Assembly (NCBI GenBank): GCA_009801015.1 | Contig: VHZZ01006335.1 | Coordinates: forward strand, 57,207 to 77,672 | DNA: 20,466 nucleotides | Origin: Silene noctiflora | Lineage: Eukaryota; Streptophyta; Magnoliopsida; Caryophyllales; Caryophyllaceae | Direction: 5' to 3' | Shown here: positions 10,601 to 20,065 of the stretch, piece after piece | How the letters are laid out: every line of letters begins with the position of its first letter | Numbering within the stretch: the stretch's first letter is position 1 | Made by a program: the position numbers and the translations under genes | Notes under the pieces: generated by a model | What the model was told of the DNA's origin: nothing | Database searches by the model: none | Seen by the model: only the letters and a program-made list of their open reading frames with translations

Positions 10601-11245
10601 AATCATTTATTTACCTTTGATTAAAGTACCTCTCACAAAGAATAAAAGAGATAAGCAAATGAATGGGATGGAGCCATGGAAGGAGTAATAAAAATGTTCT
10701 ATATTTAGATGATTAATGCTCTTGCTGAAACTATAAAAATTAGATGAAGTACTAATGATGACTAAAGGGGGGAAAATTACCTGGAAACTGCAGGTGTCGC
10801 CATGGGTATTTCCATGTGGTGAACAATGACTACACACACTGGGAAATGTACGCCATAGGCGGAAGTGCAAGGCCGACTATCAACAGCCAGGGAAACAGAT
10901 ATGCCGCCCCAACCAACCCTTTTGCTAAAGAGGTATGCTCACACCACAAATATTATTCCCCCAACCCCCATAATTTGATTAACATCTTACACGCGATTAT
11001 GATACATAGCATATCAATTTCAGGTGACAAAGCGGGTAGAGACAGCAGAAGGTGAATGGAAGGGATGGAATTGGAGGTCAGAGGGGGACTTGCTGCTAAA
11101 TGGAGCCTACTTCACCCCATCAGGAGAGGGAGCCTCGTTCAGCTACGCTAAAGCCTCAAGCTTAGGTGCTAAGTCATCTTCTATGGTTGGTTCTATTACT
11201 GGGAATGCCGGCCCTCTCTCCTGTCGCAGGGCATCCAAGTGCTAG
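7604..11245 (+). CDS. Pectate lyase (PL1 family), secreted, complete, 7 exons, 438 aa
   Basis: This enzyme cleaves de-esterified homogalacturonan by Ca2+-dependent beta-elimination in the cell wall. Exons are 7604-7686, 7869-7922, 8436-8507, 9354-9996, 10356-10459, 10794-10932 and 11024-11245 (TAG 11243-11245). All introns are GT-AG, phases agree, and the total is 1317 nt. The start AAAATGGCG opens a hydrophobic signal peptide (about residues 1-24). Residues ~55-80 ([10 protein letters not shown], then [10 protein letters not shown]) fit the plant pectate lyase N-terminal domain. Next come [13 protein letters not shown] (86-98), [10 protein letters not shown] from 235, WIDHN (249-253), DGLVDA (260-265, acidic Ca2+ ligands), and RMPRCR (316-321, with the catalytic arginine region). 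The C-terminus ends SCRRASKC. Length suits the family. The exon 3 donor (AT|GTGGGT) is weak but required for frame. It is one of a large plant family, and I cannot name the orthologue. Confidence 0.95.
7923..8435 (+). other. Pectate lyase intron 2 (513 bp)
   Basis: The donor GTAAGC and acceptor TTATGGCAG bound an AT-rich intron. Near 7986-8025 there is a small run of GTTACGGTTAC-type imperfect repeats. No transposon ends or embedded gene were found. Confidence 0.85.
8508..9353 (+). other. Pectate lyase intron 3 (846 bp), longest in the gene
   Basis: The intron runs from GTGGGT to TTCTGCAG. It separates the N-terminal domain exons from the large catalytic exon. Short open frames inside carry no recognisable domain and are interrupted relative to the exons. 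GCTGTTTAGCTGTTTAGCTG at 8842-8861 is a local tandem of a 9-bp unit. No transposon termini could be assigned. Confidence 0.85.
9997..10355 (+). other. Pectate lyase intron 4 (359 bp)
   Basis: The donor GTATTAC follows the HHNE codons of the catalytic exon, and the acceptor TGTCAAAG precedes the VMLLGHSD codons. The interior is AT-rich and featureless. The frame stays open for a while past the donor (to 10062), so intron retention would only add a short tail before a stop and remove the catalytic arginine. Confidence 0.85.
10588..10685. mobile_element. 98-bp Stowaway MITE in pectate lyase intron 5
   Basis: The ends CTCCCTCCTTCTCAATCATT (left) and the inverted AATGAATGGGATGGAG...GGAAGGAG (right) match the Stowaway consensus CTCCCTCCGTCCC. 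TA dinucleotides flank both sides (10586-10587 and 10686-10687), the expected target duplication of this Tc1/mariner-type family. It is non-coding and lies wholly within the 334-bp intron 10460-10793. Confidence 0.7.
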
Positions 11246-12362
11246 CCATTTTATATTTTTTCCTCCTGATTTATATTTCTCCATACACTTCTATTCTTGG
11301 TATCCATAGCCATTGTCGTTACATGATTCAAGCTGTGTATGGTGTCTATTTTCGCAACCTCAGACTACTTTTGGGTATGACTGCAAGAGTGCAAGTTCTG
11401 AAGGGTTGTTTCCTTTTATTTGGGTGTTGTAGCTCTGTTTTAGGGTCTCTTCCATATCAGAGCAACCAAATGTCAAAACAAATGTAACACCATTGCATTT
11501 TTAATTCACTCAACTGTTCAGCTTCAAACAAACTTCCTGTTCTTTTAGATTTCTTTTCCCTATTTTAAGAAACACAAATTAGTTGAGTCATACAAGTATT
11601 ACCAGTTTTACGGAAATGATTGAAGATTGAAGTATTTGATGCAGATTTCATGTAAGAGAAAACATTACTCCTATTCTATCATATATGTGAAGTAATTGCT
11701 AGAATTAACCCTAGCTGACCCGAAAAATGGCAGGTCTGTCAACGATTAATTGAGTGCGGATTTTTTGCCCACATTTGCATCTCATTAACCTTACCTTCTG
11801 ACACATGATAACGTAATTTACAGAATATTCAGCGTGATTAAAGGTGATGTTTGAGTAAGAGACGTAATTAAACAAAGGATAAAACATGAAAACGGGACAA
11901 GGGATCCCATATAAAGGCAGGCCAAAAATGCGTGTATGTCGTGTTTTTGGCATGGGAATGTTGCATTAGAAGTTTAGTGAGACTTGTATGATTATGGGGT
12001 TTGTGACAAGAAAGGTGATAACAGTATCATATGACCAGAAATGCAATTATAATGTTAAACTCTTAAATGCAATTAACCAAATAAAGCAATGATTCAAGGG
12101 AGGCAGACAAGTTGATGGGCAAAATCATCAGCTCAATACTATAGCGTGTTAATAAAGAAACCGAGTTAAAGAAGCAAAGGTAAAAAGTCCAAACAAAAGA
12201 TGCCCTTTTAATTACACTTTTAGTAGGGTATAAATAAAGCAAAAGGTCAGTATCTTTGGTGATGCATAAAAAAGTTGAAATGTTTTCGGCCTTGTTTGGT
12301 GGATCTAGGATTGAAACCCCTCCCTTTCTTACCAATTACAGAGATTATATCTCCTTTTATCA
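11246..12362. other. Pectate lyase 3' UTR and convergent spacer, no gene
   Basis: The proximal part (to about 11550) is T-rich, as expected for a plant 3' UTR. AATAAA-like signals appear only much further on (12078-12083 and 12233-12238), so the poly(A) site is undefined. Small open frames on either strand show no domain. A 9-bp target copy at 12363-12371 marks the edge of the downstream transposon. Confidence 0.5.
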
Positions 12363-12371
12363 AATATCTTA

Positions 12372-13118
12372 GAGTTTTTTGTCAAAAGCTACCTTACATT
12401 TATGGCCATTTGCGAACAACTACCTTTCATTTTTTTTTTTGCTTTCAACTACCTTACATTCCTATTTTTTGTTAACAACTACTAAAAATAAGTCTCAGGC
12501 GACTTATCCGGTGTTAACCTGCCTTTCTCACGTGTGAGGCTCCAAATTATGTACTGTTTAATTATGAAATGGAGTATTTTTATGTTGTTAATTGTGTTGG
12601 CAAATTGGATGACCAAAAGAGTTTCATTACTTGCATTGAAATTGTTTATGTCAGCGGCTTAATTTGTTTATGTTAGCATAACAAACTCTTTATAGATATT
12701 CTTTAGGTATCAGTGTTTAATAAACCTGTTTAATTTGTGTAATTAGGAGGAGTTTCAACAACATATGAATGAGGTTAAGAAGATGTCAGTTGGAGCCCAT
12801 GCTTATTTAAGTGTTATACCTACAAAACACTGGTGTAGGCATGCATTTAGCACTACCTGTAAGTCTTCTATGATGCTAAACAATTGTTGTGAAAGTTTTA
12901 ACAACATAAAAATACTCAATTTCATAATTAAACAGTACATAATTTGGAGCCTCATACGTGAGAAAGGCAGGTTAACACCGGATAAGTCGTCTGAGACTTA
13001 CTTTTGGTAGTTGTTAACAAAAAATAGGAATGTAAGGTAGTTGAAAGCAAAAAAAAAAAATGAAAGGTAGTTGTTCGCAAATGGCCATAAATGTAAGGTA
13101 ATTTCTGACAAAAAACTC
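12372..13118. mobile_element. 747-bp Mutator-like (MULE) deletion derivative with TIRs and 9-bp TSD
   Basis: The left terminal repeat 12372-12570 starts GAGTTTTTTGTCA, and the right repeat 12919-13118 ends TGACAAAAAACTC. They are inverted copies over about 200 bp with few mismatches (blocks such as ACCTTACATTTATGGCC and GGTTAACACCGGATAAGTCG). AATATCTTA at 12363-12371 recurs exactly at 13119-13127, the 9-bp duplication typical of Mutator elements. The 348-bp core keeps a piece of MULE transposase. The element cannot transpose on its own but has the ends a full element would need. It sits between two convergent genes. Confidence 0.92.
12747..12908 (+). pseudogene. MULE transposase C-terminal remnant
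   Basis: The frame reads EEFQQHMNEVKKMSVGAHAY, then LSVIPTKHWCRHAFSTTCKS, then MLNNCCESFNN. This resembles the Mutator-like transposase region with W..HAFS...K...LLNN.CESFN. The frame begins after AATTAG at 12741-12746, which could be a relict splice acceptor, since an in-frame stop would otherwise lie there. It covers only about 54 codons, has no catalytic core (DDE) and runs into sequence next to the right terminal repeat. It is an internal-deletion relic. Confidence 0.75.
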
Positions 13119-13239
13119 AATATCTTATTACGATACTTACTGACTAGCTTACTAGCTTACATTAGCCTATTTGACCAACTTTTCCGAAATGATTTCACCA
13201 AAAATTTATCACCTCGACTCAAGGGATAGGACGGTTGCA

Positions 13240-13440
13240 GACACGCTCATTTATTTATTTCTTTATTTCCTTGTAACACCTTATAAATTTCCCGATTGTA
13301 TTACAGACAGTCCAGTCCAAACTGTGTGTGTTTTAGCGTCTACTAGTAGTGGGAATAAGCGGGGTGAAACAACATCAAAGCCTTGATCCCAAAATGACTT
13401 TGGGTCGGCCGACATGAATCATCCTTTAGAACAATCCATG
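13240..13440 (+). mobile_element. Possible SINE-derived sequence
   Basis: CCTTGATCCCAAAATGACTT followed by TGGGTCGGCCGACATGAATC (13381-13420) recalls the GGGTCGGCxxCATGAATC motif of some plant SINEs. A diverged copy of the motif lies near 17586-17622 inside the ITPase intron. I cannot see pol III A and B boxes clearly, nor a target duplication, so the limits are approximate. Confidence 0.3.
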
Positions 13441-13667
13441 GGTAATCGCATACCTCAAAATGCGAAAATATAGAAAAGGAAAAGTGAAAAACAAAAGGGG
13501 AGTGTAACATAATACAAAAGCCAAGATAAACTTATAGATTTAAAATCGAAGTCCGAATTTCTTTTATAAAAACTTGGAATTTAAATCGAAAATAAAGATT
13601 AAAACGATTTTGAAAACCGAAGTAAAACTTAAGGGTCCAGAATACCTGAACCAAGTATTAATATATA

Positions 13668-13813
13668 CTCCGTATAAGAAAGTTGTTGGTAAAAACGTGT
13701 AATAAATCCGAAAAGAACAAATAAATTTTTAAAAATTAAATAAAAACAATAAATATTTCAAATAACATCAAATACTAAAAATCCACATTTAACTTAACTT
13801 AAAAAATACAGAG
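13668..13813. mobile_element. 146-bp Stowaway-like MITE
   Basis: The left end CTCCGTATAAG and right end AAAAATACAGAG are inverted near-copies. TA lies immediately outside each (13666-13667 and 13814-13815), extending to TATATA on both sides. The interior is AT-rich and non-coding. Ends of the CTCCGTAT type belong to Stowaway-like families. The AT-rich setting makes the TA flanks weak evidence. Confidence 0.5.
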
Positions 13814-14071
13814 TATATAACATGTAGAAGTGCTAACATTATATGGTTGGTCCAAAAACTTTTACCAATGAGTATATTTTCTCCAAATGGCTCCATTAAC
13901 TCGGATAAGTTTTAGATGAATAACAATGTCAAAATGTATCACAAAGTCACAAACAAAGCTCAAAACATCTTAAAAACAGAAAGCACTTTCCTTAAGAGTA
14001 AGTAGAGAAAACAGAGAGCAGCTGGACTATCTCTGAACAATATTAGATGGTGAATAACAAGTCTTTCTCAC

Positions 14072-17000
14072 TTACGGGTTAATCTGAAAAGTATATCCAG
14101 CCTCAGCAAAATGAGATTTTACCAATTCTAGGGCCTTGTAACGGTGAGATATCTTGTTCTTCTCTTCCTTGAGCATTTCAGCATAACTGTCACATTGACA
14201 AACACATATAAGCAATCGATCAATGAACGCATATACACTAGTGAAGGAGGGCAGGCGTTACTGCGTTACAGGTTATATATGTTATTCAGATTCCAGTATT
14301 GCTGTCTGACATAGATCCATATCCAAGTGTCGGACTTGCAGTGTCTAACTTTTTAATACAGGTGGACCATAACCACAACCCCAAATGAAGTTACAGGATA
14401 TGGGACACTCTTCGTAACATAAGTTTAATTATAAGTTTAATATTTCCGAGTTTCTTAAATGTTATGTAAACAGAAGTGTGGGAGTTACGGATAACAGGTT
14501 ACAGACACTAAATGAAAGGAAGCAAAACTTACGTTTGCTCATATCCATCAGGCTGGAAGATTGGATCCCAGCCAAAATCAGGTGGCCCTCTAGCTGTCAC
14601 TATTTTCCCCTGAAATATCAACATCACTGTAAATGTTATGCAACTGCAATATAGCCAATTTTGATATCCCAACATCAATCTTAACAAATCAATTTCGAAA
14701 TCAAATTTAGTAGACAGAAGGTTTGCAAAATAACTTTGATTAAGGGCTTGTTTGAGATGGCAGTAATTGCTATTGGGGCAATAGAATTCAAATAAGAAGA
14801 AATGGAGGAAAGAGGAGCTGGTGGAAGATGGGGGGAGGGAGGCAGGGAGGGAAGGTTATCCCATAAAGGGAAGAAAAGTTACCCACTTCCCACCTAGGCT
14901 AACACATTACTCCAGATGGGACTAATAGTTCCCGACTTCCCGCATCATCTCCTCCACCCTCCAGCTCCACTATCACCAATTTCCTCCAAACAACCCCAAG
15001 TTTTACTTGTAGTCCAAATTCCATTTGGCAAAGTGAGGGAGGAGAATTTACTATAAGGTTTGCAGGGAGGCAACGCGAAATTGAAGAGAATATACGTCAT
15101 AATTAGGTTAAGCTTTAGTTAGGTTGAGGTTGAGAGGGTTGTATCATAGCTAAAGAGGATGCCCATGTTGTCCTACACTCCTACATGATATGATGCTAAT
15201 AGAATCCACCTTAAGTTGCTTCTGGTAATTATTCATGCATGAAACTAAAATTAGAGCAATATTATCAACATGAAACGAAGCAAAACATTTTCTCAGAAAA
15301 AAAAAAAAAAAAGTAATCAATTCAATTTTGCAAGCCTCAGAAGTAGCTCTCTAAAAAGTTAGGGGTGGGGGATTAAATCCCCCTAGCCTTTGAGTGTCAA
15401 ATTTGAGGGGATTGGAGTGTCAAATTTGAGGGGATTGTTGAGTATCGCGCCCTTGTGGGGCCATCTAGGAAATGATGTTGAAGTTTTTTTATTGGGTTTC
15501 ATTCACTCCTTATTCCCCCAAACCATCACGGAATACGCTGTCAAGGGTTACTGGGTTAGTACCTCAATTCTACCTTTCAAGTAAACTTAGGGGAGGGGAT
15601 AATGGGATAGTGGGATTCAATTTTCTTCCTACAAGGCGAATTATATATAATCAACATACGAAAAACTTGTTAAGAAAACTCAATGGCTCCATACTCCCTC
15701 CCGTCCCCCTCCCCCTTCCTCTCTCTCTCCACACCCTTCCGGAGAGTGGTCGACAGTCTAAACTCGGACGTGACTGACCAGTGTGAACCGGAGACCAAAT
15801 ATACCAGAGAAGGGAACCGGAGATCGGATTGGCTAAAAAAAAACCTGGACCGACCTAGTTCACCTGGTCCTAGCCTTGATGGACCGAATACATCTTAATT
15901 TGTAAGTGATTTTACTATTTTTACAGATGCTTCTAAAGCTTGAAGGGGAAAAAAAGATAACGAAACTAATACACTAATCCAATTGAAAATGTGTTAGTAA
16001 GAAATTGGAAAAAAAAAATTACATTAAGATTGGGATTAAAACTTATGAGCCACCACAACTATTTTATCTACATGAGATAAGCAGACGAATAATTAGTAGA
16101 AAAAAAGAAATACTATTTTAGATTGATATATATCAAAACCAAAATACCTGCAAATAACAAGAGGGGAGATTGTGTCTAGGAGGAAGAGAAGGTAGATGGG
16201 TGGCTATTCCATAGGCCATAGCCAGGGACGGGAAGGGTCATCACGCGAGGACCGGAGTGGAGGGAGCCCAGAGAGGCAAACAAGAGAGAAGAGAAATTAA
16301 TGAGGGTGATGGAATAGTTCAAGCAAAAGCACCTGATGGTAGGTGATATTAAGGAGCCAACAAGAGGTGGAGAGACTGATTTTTGGTAAATGAATAAATG
16401 ATTGTTACAAGTTTACAACTGATGAAAGAACCTAACATTCATACGTTCTTCTTACCCAAGTTCTTATCAGCACCTGAGTCTAAAAGAGAGATGGGTGGCT
16501 ATTCCATAAGCCATAGCCAGGGACAAGAAGGGTCATCACGCGAGGACCAGAGTGGAGAGAGCCCAGAGAGGCAGGTACTCATGAAAAAGCGAAACTGGAG
16601 ACCCTAAAGTCACTCCGTTCAGATTTGGTCCAGACAGTCCGAGTCAGTCCGGTTCTCTGGCCTGGACCTAATTAAGAACAGCCCTACCCCTTTTTTCCCT
16701 TTCTATCACACAAATGTATCCAAAGTCCAAACAAACATTAACCGTAAAATACGTAGATCACACACATTTTTAATTCTCACATAATGCGAAATTTAAGGTT
16801 GTATGTTGAGGGTATAAGAAAATTTCATAAGAGTACAAGAGAAACTTATATAAAAGATTCTTACGATCAGTAATAGTCCAAATCAAGTCCTACAAAAGCA
16901 TAAAAAGGTAACTGTATCATCAGGCATCAACTGCTAGCAAAACCAAGAGAGCCTCTTCGCATGGCATGATGGAAGATAAGCAGACGAGCACATCATATTG

Positions 17001-19850
17001 GATGATAGTGTGTTTTGGGGATTTCTTTTTCATTTCCCTTCCCTCTTTTCCCTTTCCCTTCCCTATGATCCAAATGATATTCAACAACCTATGATCCAAA
17101 TGGAAAGGAGCACATCATTATCATCAGGCATCAGCTCCTTCCCTCTTTTCCCTTTCCCTCCTCTTTTCGTATCCAAAGACACCCTAATGGCCCGTTTGAA
17201 TGAGGTTTTTTTTTGGGGGGGGGGTACAAAATCCAAAATCCCTCGTTTGGATAAAAAATGGGTAGGAGAGAACTGGAGGAATCTATTTTCCCTCATCTAC
17301 GCCTAATAAAATCCCTCCACCGTAGGGGAGATTTGGAAGGAAAACTCCCTTCCTCCCTTTCCCTCGACTTTTGCTACCGAAACACACCATAAAGCTACCA
17401 GTTATGTGAGTAGTGTCGCAGTTTAGTACAATATCAGTAATACATGTGGTTAACTTATAGAATAAAATAAATGGTCGGAGAAAGTGTTTCCTTTATAGAA
17501 ATTGATTTACAGTCCTAAGTAGTATGGAGTATTTATGAGAAGTGGTTGGGTATGCTTCAATCCATACCTTTCTCCAATGAGACTTCTATCCCAAAATAAT
17601 TTGCGATCGGTCGGACATGAACATAATCAGAAAACTCGTGTCATCTACAGCCTCATTGAGTATTACTTATTATAGTTTACATTAACTATGCTTGACCATC
17701 ATACTAAAAGTAAACAAAAACTAGGCACATGAAAGGAGATGTATAATGCTACATACACTAAGCATAATACATTTTTAGGCCCTTTCAATACATGATGTAG
17801 ACAAAAAGAGTATTCCTACTGTGGTGCTCATACATCAAAGATACTTTTTGTTGATAGGCAACTCCAATGATAGCACATGATTTTGAATAAATCTAGTTTA
17901 GCAAATAGGAGCAAAAGATAAAGTTGCAAAGTATAAGCTTCATCCAAGCATACTAATATTTAGAATTCAAAAAAAAACATGTGAGAGAATAATTAATAAC
18001 AAAGACACAAGGCATAAAAGCAAGATGTAAATCGGGAAATAAAAACACTTACCATTGTTTTCCCTACAAATGTTATAGGATCAGAATTTGGTCCGAGAGC
18101 AAGAGAAAATACACACAGAGCAAATGCTGATTTATCCTCGTACGCTATCAACATATTGTTGAGACCTACAAGTAATTTCCAAACGCAAAACATAAGAGTC
18201 AACTGGAGGTACTCTACCATACATAAGCATGTCAAGAGAAGGAAATCTGCAATACAGCCCTATACATAAGAGAAGGTTATGAAGCACTGACCTTCATGAC
18301 CAATCTTCTGAAGAAACCACTTGCTTCAGAATTTTAATTTCAGGTCCACCCCCAACAACCAGTGACAAACACAGAGCAAGGAAAAAAATTTCAGACAAGA
18401 AACAAACAGACATATATAAACAATCAAAAGGTTTACATGTAGTCCATTACCATTATGCTAACAAATAATGCGAACAAAATGCTTTTAAAAGACCGCGAGC
18501 TAAACAGTGAGTGACAAAAGCTTCAGTTTTGCATTGATTCTCATTCCAGGTTGTGTTATTGAAATCTCTATTACTCAAATCAAATCCAAAAGCAAATTTA
18601 GAATCTTTTCAGGCCCATTAATTTATATTTCAAAAATTTTAAACTCAATAAATTATATAACTCACTTATACAGTTATACTGCCCTAAAAACTGATTACAT
18701 GATCTAAGAATACTTAAAATATAGAATTCCTACTCGAGTATTGCATATTGAAACAAAAAATTTCCTTCAATTATCAAATACGGTAACAAAGGGGACAACT
18801 TTAATCAACCATCTTTCTCACCCCTACTTTAGAGCTTTCTCCACAAGCCTAATCATACAGCAATAAACCAACAAAACACCGATAGCGTCGACAATACTTC
18901 ACTGCCTTAATTGATCATGTCTAAAGTGGGTTCACGGGAATAAGGGGAGTCAGGTATATTCTATCCTTTACATGGAGGTGGATCCATGGTAAAAAAAAAA
19001 AAAAAAAAAAAAAAAAACTACATTGAGAGTTCTACCATTTAATTACTACTCCACAATACAAAAAATGGTCATACAATATGGGGTGTCAATTATACAAACT
19101 TATACAATGAAGCGATATTTGAGAAGATAAAAATGTCACCTGAAACTTAACAGTTGAGAACTTACATGTAAGGCCCTGCATATGAAATTTGACACTCATT
19201 AGCTACAGAACAAAATAAATTATCAACAAACATAGGACCATAGTCCAAAGAAACACCAGTTCTCATATGAGAAGGTCTCTCACAAGACTTACTCAGAAAC
19301 GTAGAAACTATGAAAATAACTCATAACAAAAATTAAAGAAAAATGCACTTGAAGAACACACCAGGCAAGCCTTTAAGGGCAGAAAAGCAAAGGCAAGTAT
19401 CCTCAACAAGAACAGGTCCATTGACCTTTCAAATTGAAAACAATCATTAAAAACCAGCCAACATAAACCCTCCAAAAGCCCGAAAAATCAACAAACAAAA
19501 AATTAAGATCAACATACTTGAATTGCTGCAAGTCGAGCTTTTTCCTTAGAAATATCTTCAGGCTCCCCTTGCAATTCTGGCACTACATTATACAACCAAA
19601 TAAACATTTAATCAACGACAAGTTACAAAGAGTAACTTTAAATCATCAATTAAAGAAAAACCCATAATCATTATCTTAAATTAGCAGTAAATGAAAGCAT
19701 TGGTAAAAGAAAATTACAGTCAAGTTTTAAGGACTGAAAAGGGATTGATTGTCCAAGAATGGCTTTAACTTCTTCTAACTTTTTTGGGTTACCAGTTACA
19801 AAAGTTACTGGCTTTGGTAAAACTAACCCTCTAACAGTAATCCCTGCCAT
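14072..19850 (-). CDS. ITPA: Inosine triphosphate pyrophosphatase (ITPase/HAM1 family), complete, 8 exons, 202 aa
   Basis: This enzyme hydrolyses ITP, XTP and their deoxy forms to monophosphates plus pyrophosphate, keeping deaminated purines out of nucleic acids. In transcription order the exons are 19850-19718, 19582-19518, 19425-19362, 19175-19166, 18323-18292, 18165-18053, 14609-14533 and 14186-14072. The sum is 609 nt, every intron is GT-AG and all phases agree. Conserved blocks are [17 protein letters not shown] (15-31), [16 protein letters not shown] (45-60), [10 protein letters not shown] (71-80), GLPGPYIKWF (85-94), [11 protein letters not shown] (109-119), [11 protein letters not shown] (152-162), and [11 protein letters not shown] (174-184) with the family's SHR. 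Length is close to that of other plant ITPases. There is no targeting peptide, so it is probably cytosolic. Met139 lies in GKTMGKI where relatives usually have Pro. The symbol follows the animal name. Confidence 0.95.
14743..14998. mobile_element. hAT-like MITE in ITPase intron 6
   Basis: The left end GGGCTTGTTTGAGATGGCAG and right end TTTCCTCCAAACAACCCC are imperfect inverted copies. Inside, GAGGAAAGAGGAGCTGGTGGAAGA on the left pairs with CCTCCACCCTCCAGCTCC on the right. GGGxTTGTTTGG-type ends are common in plant hAT-derived MITEs. No 8-bp duplication could be confirmed, so the outer bases are uncertain. Confidence 0.45.
15392..15437 (+). repeat. Perfect 23-bp tandem duplication
   Basis: The unit GAGTGTCAAATTTGAGGGG plus ATTG occurs at 15392-15414 and again without change at 15415-15437. 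It is likely a recent slippage or duplication event in intronic repeat sequence. Confidence 0.9.
16194..16278 (+). repeat. 85-bp direct repeat, copy 1
   Basis: The copy starts AGATGGGTGGCTATTCCATA and ends CCCAGAGAGGCA. It aligns without gaps to 16489-16573 with five differences. It lies in ITPase intron 6 in purine-rich sequence that I could not assign to a known family. Confidence 0.9.
16489..16573 (+). repeat. 85-bp direct repeat, copy 2
   Basis: This is the second copy of the unit at 16194-16278, 295 bp further on. At all five differing sites copy 1 has G and copy 2 has A (for example CCGGAG versus CCAGAG). Confidence 0.9.
17010..17183. mobile_element. Possible hAT-like MITE with 100-bp internal repeat
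   Basis: GTGTTTTGGGGAT on the left faces ATCCAAAGACACC on the right. The pyrimidine block CCCTCTTTTCCCTTTCCC occurs at 17041 and again at 17141. CTATGATCCAAATG is also repeated within the interval. No target duplication was identified. The interior is low-complexity and non-coding. Confidence 0.4.
17188..17391. mobile_element. Second possible hAT-like MITE, adjacent
   Basis: ATGGCCCGTTTGAATGAGG on the left faces GCTACCGAAACACACCAT on the right, an imperfect inverted pair in the GTTTG/CAAAC style of plant hAT-derived MITEs. Within it, CAAAATCCCTCGTTTGGAT and a G-run at 17215-17223 are visible. Its boundaries are approximate and it directly follows the element at 17010-17183. Confidence 0.35.
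18324..19165 (-). other. ITPase intron 4 (842 bp) with A27 run
   Basis: This intron lies between the 10-nt microexon and exon 5. The donor is GTAAGT and the acceptor TTCTGAAG. An uninterrupted A run at 18991-19017 is present, and the rest is AT-rich intron without recognisable termini of an inserted element. Confidence 0.85.
19166..19175 (-). other. 10-nt microexon (exon 4) of the ITPase gene
   Basis: GGCCTTACAT is flanked by a strong acceptor (TATGCAG) and a near-consensus donor (GTAAGT). It completes a glycine codon from exon 3, encodes Pro-Tyr, and starts the Ile codon finished by exon 5. The result is the conserved block GLPGPYIKWF. Without it the exon 3 to exon 5 junction would shift frame (10 is not a multiple of 3) and lose PY, so it is needed for a functional protein. 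Confidence 0.88.
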
Positions 19851-20060
19851 TTTATGAAGAGAGAGGAAGATGGTGAAGAGTGAAGACTGTGGAGGAGAGA
19901 TTGCTGGTTGTAGATCCTAATAATGAGTACTCGGGTTCTTCTTAAACCCCTACAAGTTGCGACCCAATATTGAATGTCAATTATTAGGTTGGATTGGGCC
20001 TTCTAAAAGGGCAACTTGCGACCCAAGCTTATGGCTTACCAAGTTCACATAATCTATAAT
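19851..20060 (-). promoter_or_regulatory. 5' UTR and proximal promoter of the ITPase gene
   Basis: The start context is AAAATGGCA, preceded on the sense strand by a CT-rich leader (19860-19915). No clear TATA box was seen. AAGGCCCAATCC on the sense strand (around 19993-20003) contains GGCCCA, the reverse of the TGGGCC site II core that often drives housekeeping genes in plants. CAAGTTGCGACCCAA (19953-19967) recurs with one change at 20012-20026. Confidence 0.4.
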
Positions 20061-20065
20061 CTATG

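Larger units (their letters stand above)
14610..18052 (-). other. ITPase intron 6 (3443 bp), repeat-filled
   Basis: The intron lies between GKTM (donor GTAAGTG) and GKIV (acceptor ATATTTCAG). It makes up more than half of the gene and holds foldback and tandem repeats listed separately. No second gene was recognised in it. Open frames at 15683-15898, 16398-16607 and 16998-17306 are low-complexity or repeat-derived. Confidence 0.9.

Noticed and set aside
11709..11716. Telobox-like AACCCTAG
   Set aside because: It is a single short match far downstream of the pectate lyase stop, not in a promoter position. It is expected by chance in this much sequence.
15472..15898. Overlapping plus-strand open frames inside ITPase intron 6
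   Set aside because: They are low-complexity (Ser/Pro/Leu from CT-rich DNA), lie antisense within repeat-filled intron and show no conserved motif.
16194..16573. Direct repeats considered as a CRISPR array
   Set aside because: There are only two 85-bp copies with a 210-bp gap, in a plant intron and without any cas gene. The context and spacing are wrong.
16998..17306. 102-codon open frame across two MITE-like elements
   Set aside because: It spans a T-run, a G-run and duplicated pyrimidine blocks. The predicted peptide is an artefact of low-complexity repeats.
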